Below, piece after piece: positions 41,492 through 50,312 of a stretch of 64,000 nucleotides of DNA. The number at the start of each line of letters is the position of its first letter. Within the stretch, counting starts at the first letter, position 1. The notes beneath the pieces are model-generated. The model ran no database searches. It was given only the letters and a program-made list of their open reading frames with translations, and was not told the DNA's origin. Source of the stretch: Paenibacillus sp. VTT E-133291 (GTDB lineage Bacteria; Bacillota; Bacilli; Paenibacillales; Paenibacillaceae); assembly GCF_002264395.1 (NCBI RefSeq), contig NZ_NFVA01000006.1:62001-126000 (forward strand), in the 5' to 3' direction. The translations under genes and the position numbers were made by a program.

Positions 41492-43831
41492 ATGCTGCTA
41501 CAAATTGTGAAAAAAGATTTTCAAAGAAATAAAATCATAACGATTGTTTTATTTATTTTTATGATGTTATCGGCGTTGCTTGCTGCTTGTGCTTCTCAAG
41601 TCATTATGGAATTATACGGTTCTTTAAGTCATCTGCTGGATAAATCAAAAGCTCCCCATTTTGTTCAAATGCATGCTGGTCCAATAGATCACGCAGCTAT
41701 TCAAAAATTCGCCGCTACAAATCCACTTGTTAAGAATCAACAGACCGTAGAAATGCTAAGGATAGATGGCTCGAAGATTGTCTTGGGGAACAGCAATAAG
41801 TCGGAAGAGAACAGCGTAATGGATATAGGTTTTGTTAAGCAGAACCCCTCATTTGATTTGCTGCTGAATTTAGAGAATCAAGTGATTAAGGTATCTGAAG
41901 GAGAAATCGCAGTTCCTATTTATTATATGAAGCAGAATGATCTGAACATAGGTGATCAGGTTACCCTTTCTAATGGACAGTTAGATCAAAAATTTATTGT
42001 TACGGATTTTGTTCGAGACATCCAAATGAATCCAGCTATTGTTAGCTCTAAGCGCTTTGTCGTAAATGACACGGATTATAATGTACTTAAGAAGAACCAT
42101 GGAGAAGTTGAGTACCTAATTGAATTTCAAATCACCGATTTAAGTAGACTTAGCGAGTTCCGGAATGCCTATCAATCCTCAGATATGCCCGGTAAAGGAC
42201 CCATGATAGACTATCCTTTGTTTAAGACGCTGAATGCGCTGACAGATGGGATTATTGCAGTTGTCATTATTTTAGTAAGTATCCTTCTTATGATTATTGC
42301 CACCTTATCTTTAAGGTTTACGATGATCGCGACCTTAGAAGAGGATTATAGAAAGATTGGCGTCATGAAAGCCATTGGGATCTCGCAGCGAGATATTAGA
42401 AGGATCTATTTGGCAAAATATATGGTGATGGCAGCATGCGCTTCACTGCTAGGATATTTATTATCTTTGGGTGTGGTGCGATTGTTTACAGCGAATATCA
42501 CATTGTACTTGGGGACTGCTCCGAAAACGATCCTTCAGCCTATTGTTCCAGTCTTAGCGGTCGGTCTAATTTTCTGGATGATTGTGTTCTTTTGCAGCGT
42601 TATTCTTAGAAGGTTTAATCGTTTAACCGTAGTAGAGGCTTTAAGGTCAGGGACTGTGGGAGAGTTGAAAGGCAATAAAAGAAGAATAGTGCTGAGTAAG
42701 CGCAGGCATATAAATGTGAATGTTTTTCTTGGCCTAAAGGATGTTTATGGACGCTTCACCATGTTCGGATTGTTATTCTTCGTATTTGTGATCTGTCTGT
42801 TTATCATTCTTGTGCCAGTGAATATATTGAATACCCTTCAGTCCCCTCGGTTTATTTCTTATATGGGTGTAGGTCAGAGTGATATGAGAATAGATCTACA
42901 GCAATCTGATCAAATAGACAAGCGATTTAATGAACTGATAACAACGCTAAACAAGGACTCCGATATAGCTAAGTTCTCACCATTAATTACTTCTCGATTT
43001 AAAGTGCTAAGCAGCGATGGCGTATGGGAGAATATCAATGTTGAAACAGGAGATTTCTCTATTTTTCCGCTCACCTATGTAAACGGAGGAACCCCTGAAA
43101 GTAGGGAAGAGATTGCCCTTTCTGATTTGAATGCCAAGGAATGGAATAAAAGGGTAGGGGATAGCGTTCTTTTGGAGGTTGACGGCACTTCGAAAAAATT
43201 GAAGGTTAGCGGGATCTACCAAGATATAACGAATGGAGGCCGAACTGCAAAAGCCCGATTACCTTATGACCCGAAGTCCGTGCTATGGTATATCGTAGCT
43301 TTAGATGTGAATCCGAATGTTTCAGTTCAGGAGAAAATGGATCAATATGCAAAGTTATTTTATCCAGCCAAAGTTACTCCTCTAGAAAGCTATTTATCTC
43401 AGACGCTCGGGAATACGATTCGCCAATTAAAGCTGGTCACTGGCTTATCCATTGCCATCTCGATATCAATTTCAGTATTGATTACAGCTTTATTTCTAAA
43501 AATGCTGCTAGCGAAGGACGTCTCGCAAATTGCAATTTTGAGAAGCATTGGCTTTACGTTAGAAGATATTCGAAAGCAATATCAGGTAAGGCTACTACTG
43601 GTTTCGGGCTTCGGAATCATTCTAGGAACCTTTGCAGCTAATACCATCGGTCAAAAATTCACTCAATTACTCGGATCTTTTATGGGAGCATCCAAAATAC
43701 AGTTTGTAGTTAATCCGGTGGTAGCTTATCTTGTTCTCCCTCTTTTTTTCATGCTCATTGTAGCACTCACAACCGTAGTAAGCACGATATCGATGAAGAA
43801 ATCCAATTTATCTAAACTGATTGTCGAATGA
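41492..43831 (+). CDS. Large ABC permease with two FtsX-type domains (paralogue of 6706-9048)
   Basis: 779 residues from the ATG at 41492 (GGGGAGA upstream; an in-frame TTG at 41486 is less likely). First helix near 15-35, an outer domain of about 205 residues, three helices between about 250 and 375, a linker (RRFNRLTVVEALRSG), a fifth helix near 425, a second outer domain, and three C-terminal helices. Layout and length match the permease at 6706 closely. Gene order is reversed here (permease before ATPase). Confidence 0.88.
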   Translation: MLLQIVKKDFQRNKIITIVLFIFMMLSALLAACASQVIMELYGSLSHLLDKSKAPHFVQMHAGPIDHAAIQKFAATNPLVKNQQTVEMLRIDGSKIVLGNSNKSEENSVMDIGFVKQNPSFDLLLNLENQVIKVSEGEIAVPIYYMKQNDLNIGDQVTLSNGQLDQKFIVTDFVRDIQMNPAIVSSKRFVVNDTDYNVLKKNHGEVEYLIEFQITDLSRLSEFRNAYQSSDMPGKGPMIDYPLFKTLNALTDGIIAVVIILVSILLMIIATLSLRFTMIATLEEDYRKIGVMKAIGISQRDIRRIYLAKYMVMAACASLLGYLLSLGVVRLFTANITLYLGTAPKTILQPIVPVLAVGLIFWMIVFFCSVILRRFNRLTVVEALRSGTVGELKGNKRRIVLSKRRHINVNVFLGLKDVYGRFTMFGLLFFVFVICLFIILVPVNILNTLQSPRFISYMGVGQSDMRIDLQQSDQIDKRFNELITTLNKDSDIAKFSPLITSRFKVLSSDGVWENINVETGDFSIFPLTYVNGGTPESREEIALSDLNAKEWNKRVGDSVLLEVDGTSKKLKVSGIYQDITNGGRTAKARLPYDPKSVLWYIVALDVNPNVSVQEKMDQYAKLFYPAKVTPLESYLSQTLGNTIRQLKLVTGLSIAISISISVLITALFLKMLLAKDVSQIAILRSIGFTLEDIRKQYQVRLLLVSGFGIILGTFAANTIGQKFTQLLGSFMGASKIQFVVNPVVAYLVLPLFFMLIVALTTVVSTISMKKSNLSKLIVE

Positions 43832-43846
43832 GGGTGAGGTGGTAGT

Positions 43847-44611
43847 ATGTTCATATTAGAGACGAAGGGGTTAAATAAAACGTTTGTAACCGGGCAAGGA
43901 ACCCTACAGACGGTATTAAAAGATGTTCATCTACAGGTATCAAAGGGTGAATTCGTAGCTTTAATGGGACCTTCTGGCTCAGGGAAATCAACATTGCTCT
44001 ATACGATCAGCGGTATGGACCGGATGACTTCAGGAAGTGTTGTTTTTAAAGGGCAGGACATCAGTGGTCTTTCTGAGAGTGAATTAGCTGAACTGCGTCT
44101 ACATCAAATGGGGTTTATTTTTCAGCAGATGCATCTTTTAAAAAATCTGACGATTCGGGACAATATCATCTTATCCGCTTATCGAGCTAAAATCGTTAGT
44201 CGTAGAATCATCAATAACAGAGCCGCTGATCTAATGAAAAAAACCGGAATCTCCGCGCTAGCTGAACGGGATATTACACAAGTGTCGGGTGGACAACTGC
44301 AAAGAGCAGCAATCTGCAGGTCTATCATCAATGAGCCTGATATTCTCTTTGGTGATGAGCCAACAGGTGCACTGAACTCTAAAGCTGCTAGTGAAATTAT
44401 GGAGATCTTAATAGATATTAATCAGGCGGGTACAACGATTGTGCTGGCTACGCATGATGCGAAAGTCGCTGCTCAGGCAGAACGGGTTCTGTATATGCTG
44501 GATGGCAGCATAGCTGCTGAGCACTGGCTTGGAAAATTCAATCACATAAATGGGGACTTAAAAGAGCGGGAAGAGAAGTTGTCGACGTGGTTGTTTAAAT
44601 TGGGATTCTGA
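43847..44611 (+). CDS. ABC transporter ATP-binding protein (paralogue of 5930-6703)
   Basis: 254 residues. Walker A GPSGSGKST, Q-loop FIFQQMHLL, signature VSGGQLQR, Walker B LFGDEPTGALN, H-loop LATHD and a tail ending WLFKLGF. The GALN motif and the tail match the first system. It is the last gene of the TetR-controlled unit and energises the permease just upstream. Confidence 0.92.
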   Translation: MFILETKGLNKTFVTGQGTLQTVLKDVHLQVSKGEFVALMGPSGSGKSTLLYTISGMDRMTSGSVVFKGQDISGLSESELAELRLHQMGFIFQQMHLLKNLTIRDNIILSAYRAKIVSRRIINNRAADLMKKTGISALAERDITQVSGGQLQRAAICRSIINEPDILFGDEPTGALNSKAASEIMEILIDINQAGTTIVLATHDAKVAAQAERVLYMLDGSIAAEHWLGKFNHINGDLKEREEKLSTWLFKLGF

Positions 44612-44612
44612 T

Positions 44613-44717
44613 TGTATAGGAAAGGGATATTGGTCAGGCTTTGAATCGGGAAGTGTAAGCAAAGATGCTTTTTGTACGCTTATTAAGGCATACCGCGATC
44701 ATGACGGCGGGGTGTAA
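44613..44717 (+). pseudogene. Possible C-terminal gene fragment
   Basis: An open stretch of 35 codons without a start codon, containing GYWSGFESGSVSKDAF and LIKAYRDHDGGV, which reads like the end of a real protein. It lies in the 133-base gap between the ABC ATPase and GNAT genes. The family is not recognised. Confidence 0.25.
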
Positions 44718-44744
44718 CTAAGTATATTAAAGGAGAACTTATAT

Positions 44745-45233
44745 ATGGTTGTAGTAAACGCTACTATGGAGGATATAAGAGGATGGCTGGACCTGGCGGC
44801 AGAGGTGGAGACCCTTTTTGGACCGATGGTAGAAGATCCGGATTTCACTCTAGCGTTAGAAAAAAATATCACTCGACAAAGCGCTTTTTGTGTACGAGAA
44901 AACAATGGTTCGCCAGGTTCAAGATTACTAGGAGCTGTGTTACTCTCTTCATCCAAAGCCCCTAATTACAAGATTGGGTGGTTATCTGTTTCAGCCATAG
45001 AGAGAAATAAAGGAGTCGCGACAGCCCTTCTTAACTATATTCTCGAAAGTATCGAAACCCCAGCAGAGATATTCGTTACTACATTTGGTGAGGATCATCC
45101 AGAGGGGCAACCTGCTAGAAGATTTTATCAGAAGTTTGGTTTTGTTCCTCTGCAGGATAAGGAACCGGAGGGTCCTGAAGGTGGCTCAAGGCAAAATTTT
45201 AAGCTGGCGATTACTCCCAAGGGTTCGTTATGA
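44745..45233 (+). CDS. GNAT-family N-acetyltransferase
   Basis: 162 residues. The acetyl-CoA loop is in SAIERNKGVATALL (the Q/RxxGxG/A type) and the C-terminal ARRFYQKFGFVP is the usual last motif. The acceptor is unknown. AAGGAG lies before the ATG. The stop overlaps the next start as ATGA, so the two are co-translated. Confidence 0.88.
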   Translation: MVVVNATMEDIRGWLDLAAEVETLFGPMVEDPDFTLALEKNITRQSAFCVRENNGSPGSRLLGAVLLSSSKAPNYKIGWLSVSAIERNKGVATALLNYILESIETPAEIFVTTFGEDHPEGQPARRFYQKFGFVPLQDKEPEGPEGGSRQNFKLAITPKGSL

Positions 45234-45982
45234 ACAAAAAGATTGTTTTATCGACAATTTCATTGTTCTTCTTAGCGATTTCTTTCAGCCCATTGTTCAA
45301 CTATATCCGTGAGTATATGATTTCAGATCAAATCAATCAGCGTTATGAGATCAACCATGCTGAAAAAGGATATAACACGTTAAACGTTCAAGAACTAACG
45401 GTTGATGATAAGCATATTAAGATTGAGGAAGAAAATACAGGCAGGAAAGCAGAATTGACACTTTGGGATGAAGAGGAGAATGTCCCGCCTGGAGATATTG
45501 TGAAAGTTCAGTTTTTATTAAATGGTCAAAAAATCTCAACCGCTGATGAAATATGGCTATCTAATCGAGAAAGAGGAAGCAGATATTTTTCATGGATAGA
45601 TATCCTTACTGTAAAGGATCGAAAGACTGATGAGAAAGAAATAAGTATAGTCCAAAGACTTACAGATGATAGTCAGCCGATGGAAAAGAGAAAATGGAAA
45701 ATAATAACGATCTCACATGATGGCAGTATAGAAGAAAAGGTGCTGAGTTATGCTCAAAGAAGTAACAATCATCTAGGAGTGAAGCTGATCGAGTTCTCGG
45801 GTACATCACTTATGGGTATGGGCTACTATTCGGATATTACTAAAAGTTATCCAAGTGTATTTTTCCCTCTAATTTATCCATTTTTAACAGGTGTCGTGGG
45901 AATCTTCTTATTGATCATTATAGTTGTTCAATTACTGATCGAGCTTCATAATAGACGCGTTATTAGGGAAAACGGGCGATAA
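45230..45982 (+). CDS. Hypothetical membrane-anchored protein, coupled to the GNAT
   Basis: 250 residues: an N-terminal hydrophobic segment (residues 5-25), an outer domain of about 190 residues rich in charged residues and beta pattern, and a C-terminal helix (near 218-240) followed by a short basic tail. No family is recognised. The four-base overlap with the acetyltransferase suggests a shared task. Confidence 0.65.
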   Translation: MNKKIVLSTISLFFLAISFSPLFNYIREYMISDQINQRYEINHAEKGYNTLNVQELTVDDKHIKIEEENTGRKAELTLWDEEENVPPGDIVKVQFLLNGQKISTADEIWLSNRERGSRYFSWIDILTVKDRKTDEKEISIVQRLTDDSQPMEKRKWKIITISHDGSIEEKVLSYAQRSNNHLGVKLIEFSGTSLMGMGYYSDITKSYPSVFFPLIYPFLTGVVGIFLLIIIVVQLLIELHNRRVIRENGR

Positions 45983-46005
45983 CGGTCATAAGATATGTTC
46001 TAAAA

Positions 46006-47271
46006 TTACTTATAATTACGAATCACCTTTAACTTGGTCAAGGTTAATAAAGCAAACAGTAGTAGCAGGACTCCGATGGAACCCATGACAGGGGCTGGGC
46101 TGAAGTGATCGGACAGGAATGAAACAGCTGTAAGACCAAGTGAGGGTGCTACACTCATAATGGAGCCAAGTACACCGAAGACTCTACCTTGTATATCCTC
46201 CGAAACTTCCAGTCTGAGGATGGTATTTATCAGCAATGTACAGAATGAGAACATAAAGCCAATTAGAAGAATGATGGGAATGGCTAAGGTAGCAGTAGTG
46301 ACGAATGATAATAGGAGGTACAGGGGACCCAGACACAGCAGTCCAGTCATGATAAAGAAGCCGCGATTCTTTAATTTGGAGCCGAGAAACAAGATCATGC
46401 TGGAACCAATCATATAACCTAGAGGAATGCAGGCTTCCATGAGTCCAAACTGAAAGGGACTAGAATTCCATACTTTGACGGCCATAACTTGCGTTAGCAT
46501 CAGTGAAGGCATAAAGAACAAAGTGAGCGTAGGAAGCATTATGATTATTGCCCGGGCGAAGGGGTATCTCCAAATATAACGAACGCCATCCGCAAGATCC
46601 TGTGTAAATTTTCTTTCTTCTTTAGGTCCGGTATTCACTCGGTTTGGGAGTGGAAGGGAGCGGACAGTAAGAACTAGTAGAAAGGAAACGAAAAATGTAG
46701 CTCCATCAAATAATATGGCATCTGCCGCTCCAAAACTCGCTACAAAAATACCTCCAGCGGAATACCCAATCGTCCGAAAGACATTCTCTGACAGGTTCAG
46801 AATCCCGACTGCTTTTTGTACATGTTCTTTTCCAACTACAGTGGTAATTGAAGCTTGATACGCAGGGGATTGGAATAATGCTGAGACTGTCGTAAGTCCC
46901 GTTAATATGGCCACGATAATGAATGATGTAGAAGACATGGAAATGGCCAAAGCAAGCGTAACTGCTAGACCGCAGCTTATCAAATCAGTGATTAACATAA
47001 TGGTTCTGCGATTGATCCGATCTGCGAGTGTGCCTCCTATCGATCCGAGGAAAGAACTGAGCAATAAATTGATTATCGTAATAATGGCAATCATTTTAGC
47101 GCTTCCGGTGGTCTGAAGTACCCATAAACTTAAAGCAATGCTGTGAAAGGTATTTCCAAACAAGGAAATGGAATACGAGCTGAGTAGCAGCATAAATCTC
47201 CGGTTTCCCCAAAGAGTTGGATAGGATTGAGCAGTGGTGGATGCATGTTTTCCTAATAGAGGATCTGTCAT
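46006..47271 (-). CDS. MFS exporter (MFS_3/EntS-like)
   Basis: 421 residues with twelve predicted helices. The loop 2-3 motif is GTLADRINRRTIM and the N-terminal half reads FGNTFHSIALSLWVLQ, typical of the MFS_3 group (macrolide or siderophore exporters and relatives). AGGAGAG lies before the ATG. A LacI-type operator is located in the 48 bases between it and the LacI gene upstream, so it is probably repressed by that protein. The substrate is unknown. Confidence 0.87.
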   Translation of the reverse strand: MTDPLLGKHASTTAQSYPTLWGNRRFMLLLSSYSISLFGNTFHSIALSLWVLQTTGSAKMIAIITIINLLLSSFLGSIGGTLADRINRRTIMLITDLISCGLAVTLALAISMSSTSFIIVAILTGLTTVSALFQSPAYQASITTVVGKEHVQKAVGILNLSENVFRTIGYSAGGIFVASFGAADAILFDGATFFVSFLLVLTVRSLPLPNRVNTGPKEERKFTQDLADGVRYIWRYPFARAIIIMLPTLTLFFMPSLMLTQVMAVKVWNSSPFQFGLMEACIPLGYMIGSSMILFLGSKLKNRGFFIMTGLLCLGPLYLLLSFVTTATLAIPIILLIGFMFSFCTLLINTILRLEVSEDIQGRVFGVLGSIMSVAPSLGLTAVSFLSDHFSPAPVMGSIGVLLLLFALLTLTKLKVIRNYK

Positions 47272-47287
47272 GGTAACTCTCCTCTCT

Positions 47288-47303
47288 ACTTAAACGCTTA
47301 AGT
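47288..47303. promoter_or_regulatory. LacI-type operator
   Basis: ACTTAAACGCTTAAGT, a near-perfect 16-base palindrome with the central CG typical of LacI/PurR-family sites. It lies 17 bases upstream of the MFS start. Confidence 0.65.
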
Positions 47304-47319
47304 GAATATCGAAAAAAAA

Positions 47320-48231
47320 TTAATTAACAAAATAACGATTATTCTCTTGTTTGGAGTAGTCAGGACGATGTAATAACTCCTGCATTAGTTCAAAAGCAGT
47401 GGCTGATTTATCCCCAGTGAATATGAATTTCTGAACGTCTTCTCCAAGCATTTCTGGGCAATTACAGGTACATAGAATCGAAAGACGTGTGAATACCCCG
47501 GATTTTTCAACACAACTTCCGATAAACTCATTAATAACTATGGCCTCTTTGTAAATCCCCTCCGATAAAATTGTATTCAATTCCTCCATATTTTGAACTT
47601 TGAATATTGCTTTCTCAGGTAAAGGAAGACTGTCTTGGATAAAGTGAGTGAGCAGGGTGTTATTGAAGCTCTCCATAATTAAACAAACCTGTGAAAGATC
47701 CTCCGGCATTATCTTTTGTAGAGCTGAACGATAATTGTAAAGAACTTGCTTAAACAGCTTATCTTCAATCATGCTGTCGATCAAAATTAAGGGAATCCCT
47801 TCTACAAAATGCTTGGAAATCGAATAGAAGGATTCCTCGCGGACATCAATCAGAAAGACGGCTTCGAGTTTTCTTTCGACGATGATATCCAGTGAAGGAT
47901 GGTCGGTACCAAGAGAGTATAACATCGTATGATATCCGGCATCCGTTAAACGCTGTTCCAAAGTACGGATAAATGTGAACTGGGCATAGAGTTTCCAAGG
48001 AGGCATATAAGCAGAATTATTGATAAGTATTCCTATTAATCCCGTTTTTTTATTAGCTAGCGAACGAGCTGCTAGGTTTGGAATGTATTGAAGCTCTTCA
48101 GCCAGTAACAGAATTTGATTGCGGGTCTTCTCAGGAATGGTTTGGTTATTGACGCGGTTCAGAACATAGCTCACAGTTGCAACGGAGACATTTGCTCGTA
48201 GCGCGATGTCCTTCATTGTAGTCTTTTTCAC
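47320..48231 (-). CDS. LacI-family regulator with atypical effector domain
   Basis: 303 residues. The DNA-binding domain is classical (TMKDIALRANVSVATVSYVLN, then the hinge IPNLAARSLANKKTGLIGIL). The effector domain keeps the opening strands, but the region corresponding to the second periplasmic-binding lobe is short and poorly conserved, and the usual GFDD and sugar-contact motifs are absent. It may sense something other than a sugar. It is followed by an operator and the MFS gene on the same strand. Confidence 0.82.
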   Translation of the reverse strand: MKKTTMKDIALRANVSVATVSYVLNRVNNQTIPEKTRNQILLLAEELQYIPNLAARSLANKKTGLIGILINNSAYMPPWKLYAQFTFIRTLEQRLTDAGYHTMLYSLGTDHPSLDIIVERKLEAVFLIDVREESFYSISKHFVEGIPLILIDSMIEDKLFKQVLYNYRSALQKIMPEDLSQVCLIMESFNNTLLTHFIQDSLPLPEKAIFKVQNMEELNTILSEGIYKEAIVINEFIGSCVEKSGVFTRLSILCTCNCPEMLGEDVQKFIFTGDKSATAFELMQELLHRPDYSKQENNRYFVN

Positions 48232-48542
48232 CAGTAAACTTCTCCCTTGCTGAGATATTTATTTCCAAATATTATCACTAAAACTTGAGAAGAGTCAACG
48301 AGTGACTTTATACCAAGAAGAAAATGATTTATGTGTTCATTTTTATAATTTGGGTAAATAGATTTAAGAACCTAAATCAGTCAGCGAGAAGAGGTGTGAC
48401 TCATGGGAACGAATTTTAAACGGGAAGCGGGAGAGTTGTGAAACCGCTTTAGATACTGACACAAATTTGTGAAATCATTCACTTAATTATTAATAATTTT
48501 AATATATAATTAATTTATAATCAAAATTAGGGGGAAACGAAA
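48232..48542. other. Intergenic region, 311 bases
   Basis: Divergent spacer between the LacI gene and a lipoprotein gene. It contains a 12-codon frame at 48403-48441 (MGTNFKREAGEL) with only a weak ribosome site, the Rex/Fnr-like site at 48467, and a very AT-rich stretch before the lipoprotein start. Nothing else is seen. Confidence 0.5.
48467..48484 (+). promoter_or_regulatory. Rex/Fnr-like inverted repeat
   Basis: TTGTGAAATCATTCACTT resembles the Rex consensus (TTGTGAA...TTCACAA) and also CRP/FNR sites (TGTGA-N6-TCAC). It lies 59 bases before the lipoprotein start. Confidence 0.35.
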
Positions 48543-49094
48543 ATGAGACTATTTAAAATGATTTTAGTGGCTGGGGTTTCGGTAGCAGTATTGGCAGGTT
48601 GTGGAGCAAATGAGGATAATGCAACCAATTCGGCGGCAACTACGGCTCCGGCTGCTGAGCAGACAGATGCTGTCACTACAGCATCGATTGTCAATCAAGC
48701 AGATGCATTTACTAAGGCTGTTAGCAAAGATGGAAACTGGATTGTTGCGATTCTAAATGATGTAACGATTCCAGAAGAGGTTGTTGTAGCTGGAGAATTC
48801 CATGATAAAGGCGCGGCTGATGGCGACATCTACCGTAAGATTGCCCTTTATTCGCAAGATGCTGATCACAAGATCACTGCTACTTATACACTAACCGTAC
48901 CAAAGTTTACAGTACAAAGTGAGAATTTGAAAGTTGAAGGCGGAACGATTAAAGGCGATGTTTATGTAGAAGCGAAAGGTTTTACTCTACCTGAAACCGC
49001 AACGATTGATGGTAATCTTTACTTCACAAGTGAGGATCTGAAAGCATCTGCAAAGATTGATGGAAAAGTGACTGGAACAACAGAAGTTAAATAA
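48543..49094 (+). CDS. Lipoprotein with bactofilin-like C-terminus
   Basis: 183 residues. The signal peptide ends at LAGC, a low-complexity Ala/Thr linker follows, then a beta-rich domain. The last 60 residues (VEGGTIKGDVYVE, TIDGNLYFTSED, KIDGKVTG) show the regular G-x-I/V periodicity of bactofilin-type right-handed beta helices. It is probably an extracellular anchored scaffold or sensor; the function is unknown. Confidence 0.7.
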   Translation: MRLFKMILVAGVSVAVLAGCGANEDNATNSAATTAPAAEQTDAVTTASIVNQADAFTKAVSKDGNWIVAILNDVTIPEEVVVAGEFHDKGAADGDIYRKIALYSQDADHKITATYTLTVPKFTVQSENLKVEGGTIKGDVYVEAKGFTLPETATIDGNLYFTSEDLKASAKIDGKVTGTTEVK

Positions 49095-49117
49095 ATTCGT
49101 AATTACTTATACAGTAG

Positions 49118-49150
49118 AAGCCAATCCATAGACTATGGGTTGGCTTTTTT
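49118..49150 (+). terminator. Terminator of the lipoprotein gene
   Basis: AAGCCAATCCATA / TATGGGTTGGCTT stem, loop GAC, then TTTT. Confidence 0.87.
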
Positions 49151-49229
49151 CTTTTCGTTTATATGAACTTTAGTTGATTTTCTTAATATTGAACTTATAA
49201 TATTACTACCACTACTAGGAGGAACACAT

Positions 49230-49475
49230 ATGTCTAAGGAGTATTCACGCACATATATCGAAAGTGTAAAGCTTGAAATGTTAAATAGATTGGGACTTAA
49301 GCAAGTGTTCTTTAAGGAGCAAATAGGTGACGGCCTGATTTTTGAAGCGGTTGGTTTTGATAAAGGGAGCAAGCATCGTTTTTGTGTTAGACCGAAGACG
49401 AAAACAATTGACGAATTTATTTCAGGGAAATGGATGAAGGTTCGCAGCTTTACAATCAAAAGTGTGGAAATTTAA
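49230..49475 (+). CDS. Small hypothetical protein
   Basis: 81 residues, ATG preceded by AGGAGG. It is a charged, soluble protein with no recognised motif. It lies between two terminators and is therefore a separate transcription unit. Confidence 0.6.
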   Translation: MSKEYSRTYIESVKLEMLNRLGLKQVFFKEQIGDGLIFEAVGFDKGSKHRFCVRPKTKTIDEFISGKWMKVRSFTIKSVEI

Positions 49476-49488
49476 AATTGAATTCTAA

Positions 49489-49526
49489 AAAGGGAACCCC
49501 ATTTAAATCGGAGTTTCCTTTTTTAT
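49489..49526 (+). terminator. Terminator
   Basis: AAAGGGAACCCC / GGAGTTTCCTTT stem followed by TTTT. It also lies just beyond the end of the converging phosphatase gene. Confidence 0.75.
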
Positions 49527-49539
49527 TTTTGAGAAGGCT

Positions 49540-50157
49540 TCATTGATAATGTGAAGTATCGCCGTACAGATCGATGGTTGTATTGTTGTCAGTTAAGGTT
49601 ACTTTACACAATGCTGTAGAGAGAATATCCGGTAGTTCCCCTAATTCCTGCAGTGATTTATTGAGAAAATGAGCCATAATGACTTTCAGGGTCATCCGAT
49701 GCGTGACAATAAGTACCTCATGTCCTTCATTATCGTTAATGATACGCTCAATAGTCGGCGTTACTCTTTGTTCAAGCTGACTATAAGTCTCCCCTGGGGC
49801 TAGTGGAATAAAAAGATCAGGTCTGGTGAAAAAATGGGTGTACTGTAATGGATATTCTTGTTCAATCTGTTCTGTGTTCATTCCTTCCCAAATGCCCATG
49901 TTAATTTCCATTAATGAAGCTTGCTGTTGAATCGATAAACTACGATTTCCTCGCAAAATCTGCGCAGTATGCAACGCCCTTAGACTAGTACTAGAATAAA
50001 TGGCTCCTAAATTCTCACCTTCCAAACGTTCTCTCAACCATTCCGCTTGCTGTTCACCCAAGGTTGTTAACGCTGAATTTTGATGTCCTTGCATTCTTTT
50101 CTGCAAATTCCATTCAGTCTGCCCGTGCCGGGTTAGAAATAATACTGTCTTTTTCAT
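49540..50157 (-). CDS. Histidine phosphatase (phosphoglycerate mutase-like) family protein
   Basis: 205 residues. The phosphohistidine motif is LTRHGQTEWN (His11), the second part is LMEINMGIWEG and the late His is in IVTHRMTLK. Broad-specificity phosphatases of this group act on sugar phosphates, nucleotides or cofactor intermediates. GGGAGG precedes the ATG. It is divergent from the LysR gene. Confidence 0.88.
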   Translation of the reverse strand: MKKTVLFLTRHGQTEWNLQKRMQGHQNSALTTLGEQQAEWLRERLEGENLGAIYSSTSLRALHTAQILRGNRSLSIQQQASLMEINMGIWEGMNTEQIEQEYPLQYTHFFTRPDLFIPLAPGETYSQLEQRVTPTIERIINDNEGHEVLIVTHRMTLKVIMAHFLNKSLQELGELPDILSTALCKVTLTDNNTTIDLYGDTSHYQ

Positions 50158-50312
50158 TAACGAAACCTCCCTTTTGAATAGTTGTAAGTATAAGATAAAT
50201 AATTATAAATAAACAATATATAATAGTTAATATCCATAATGTATAGTTATAGTAAGAAGGCCGAACATTCGTTAAATATGATTTTATTTTATATAGTTAG
50301 GAAGAAATCAGG

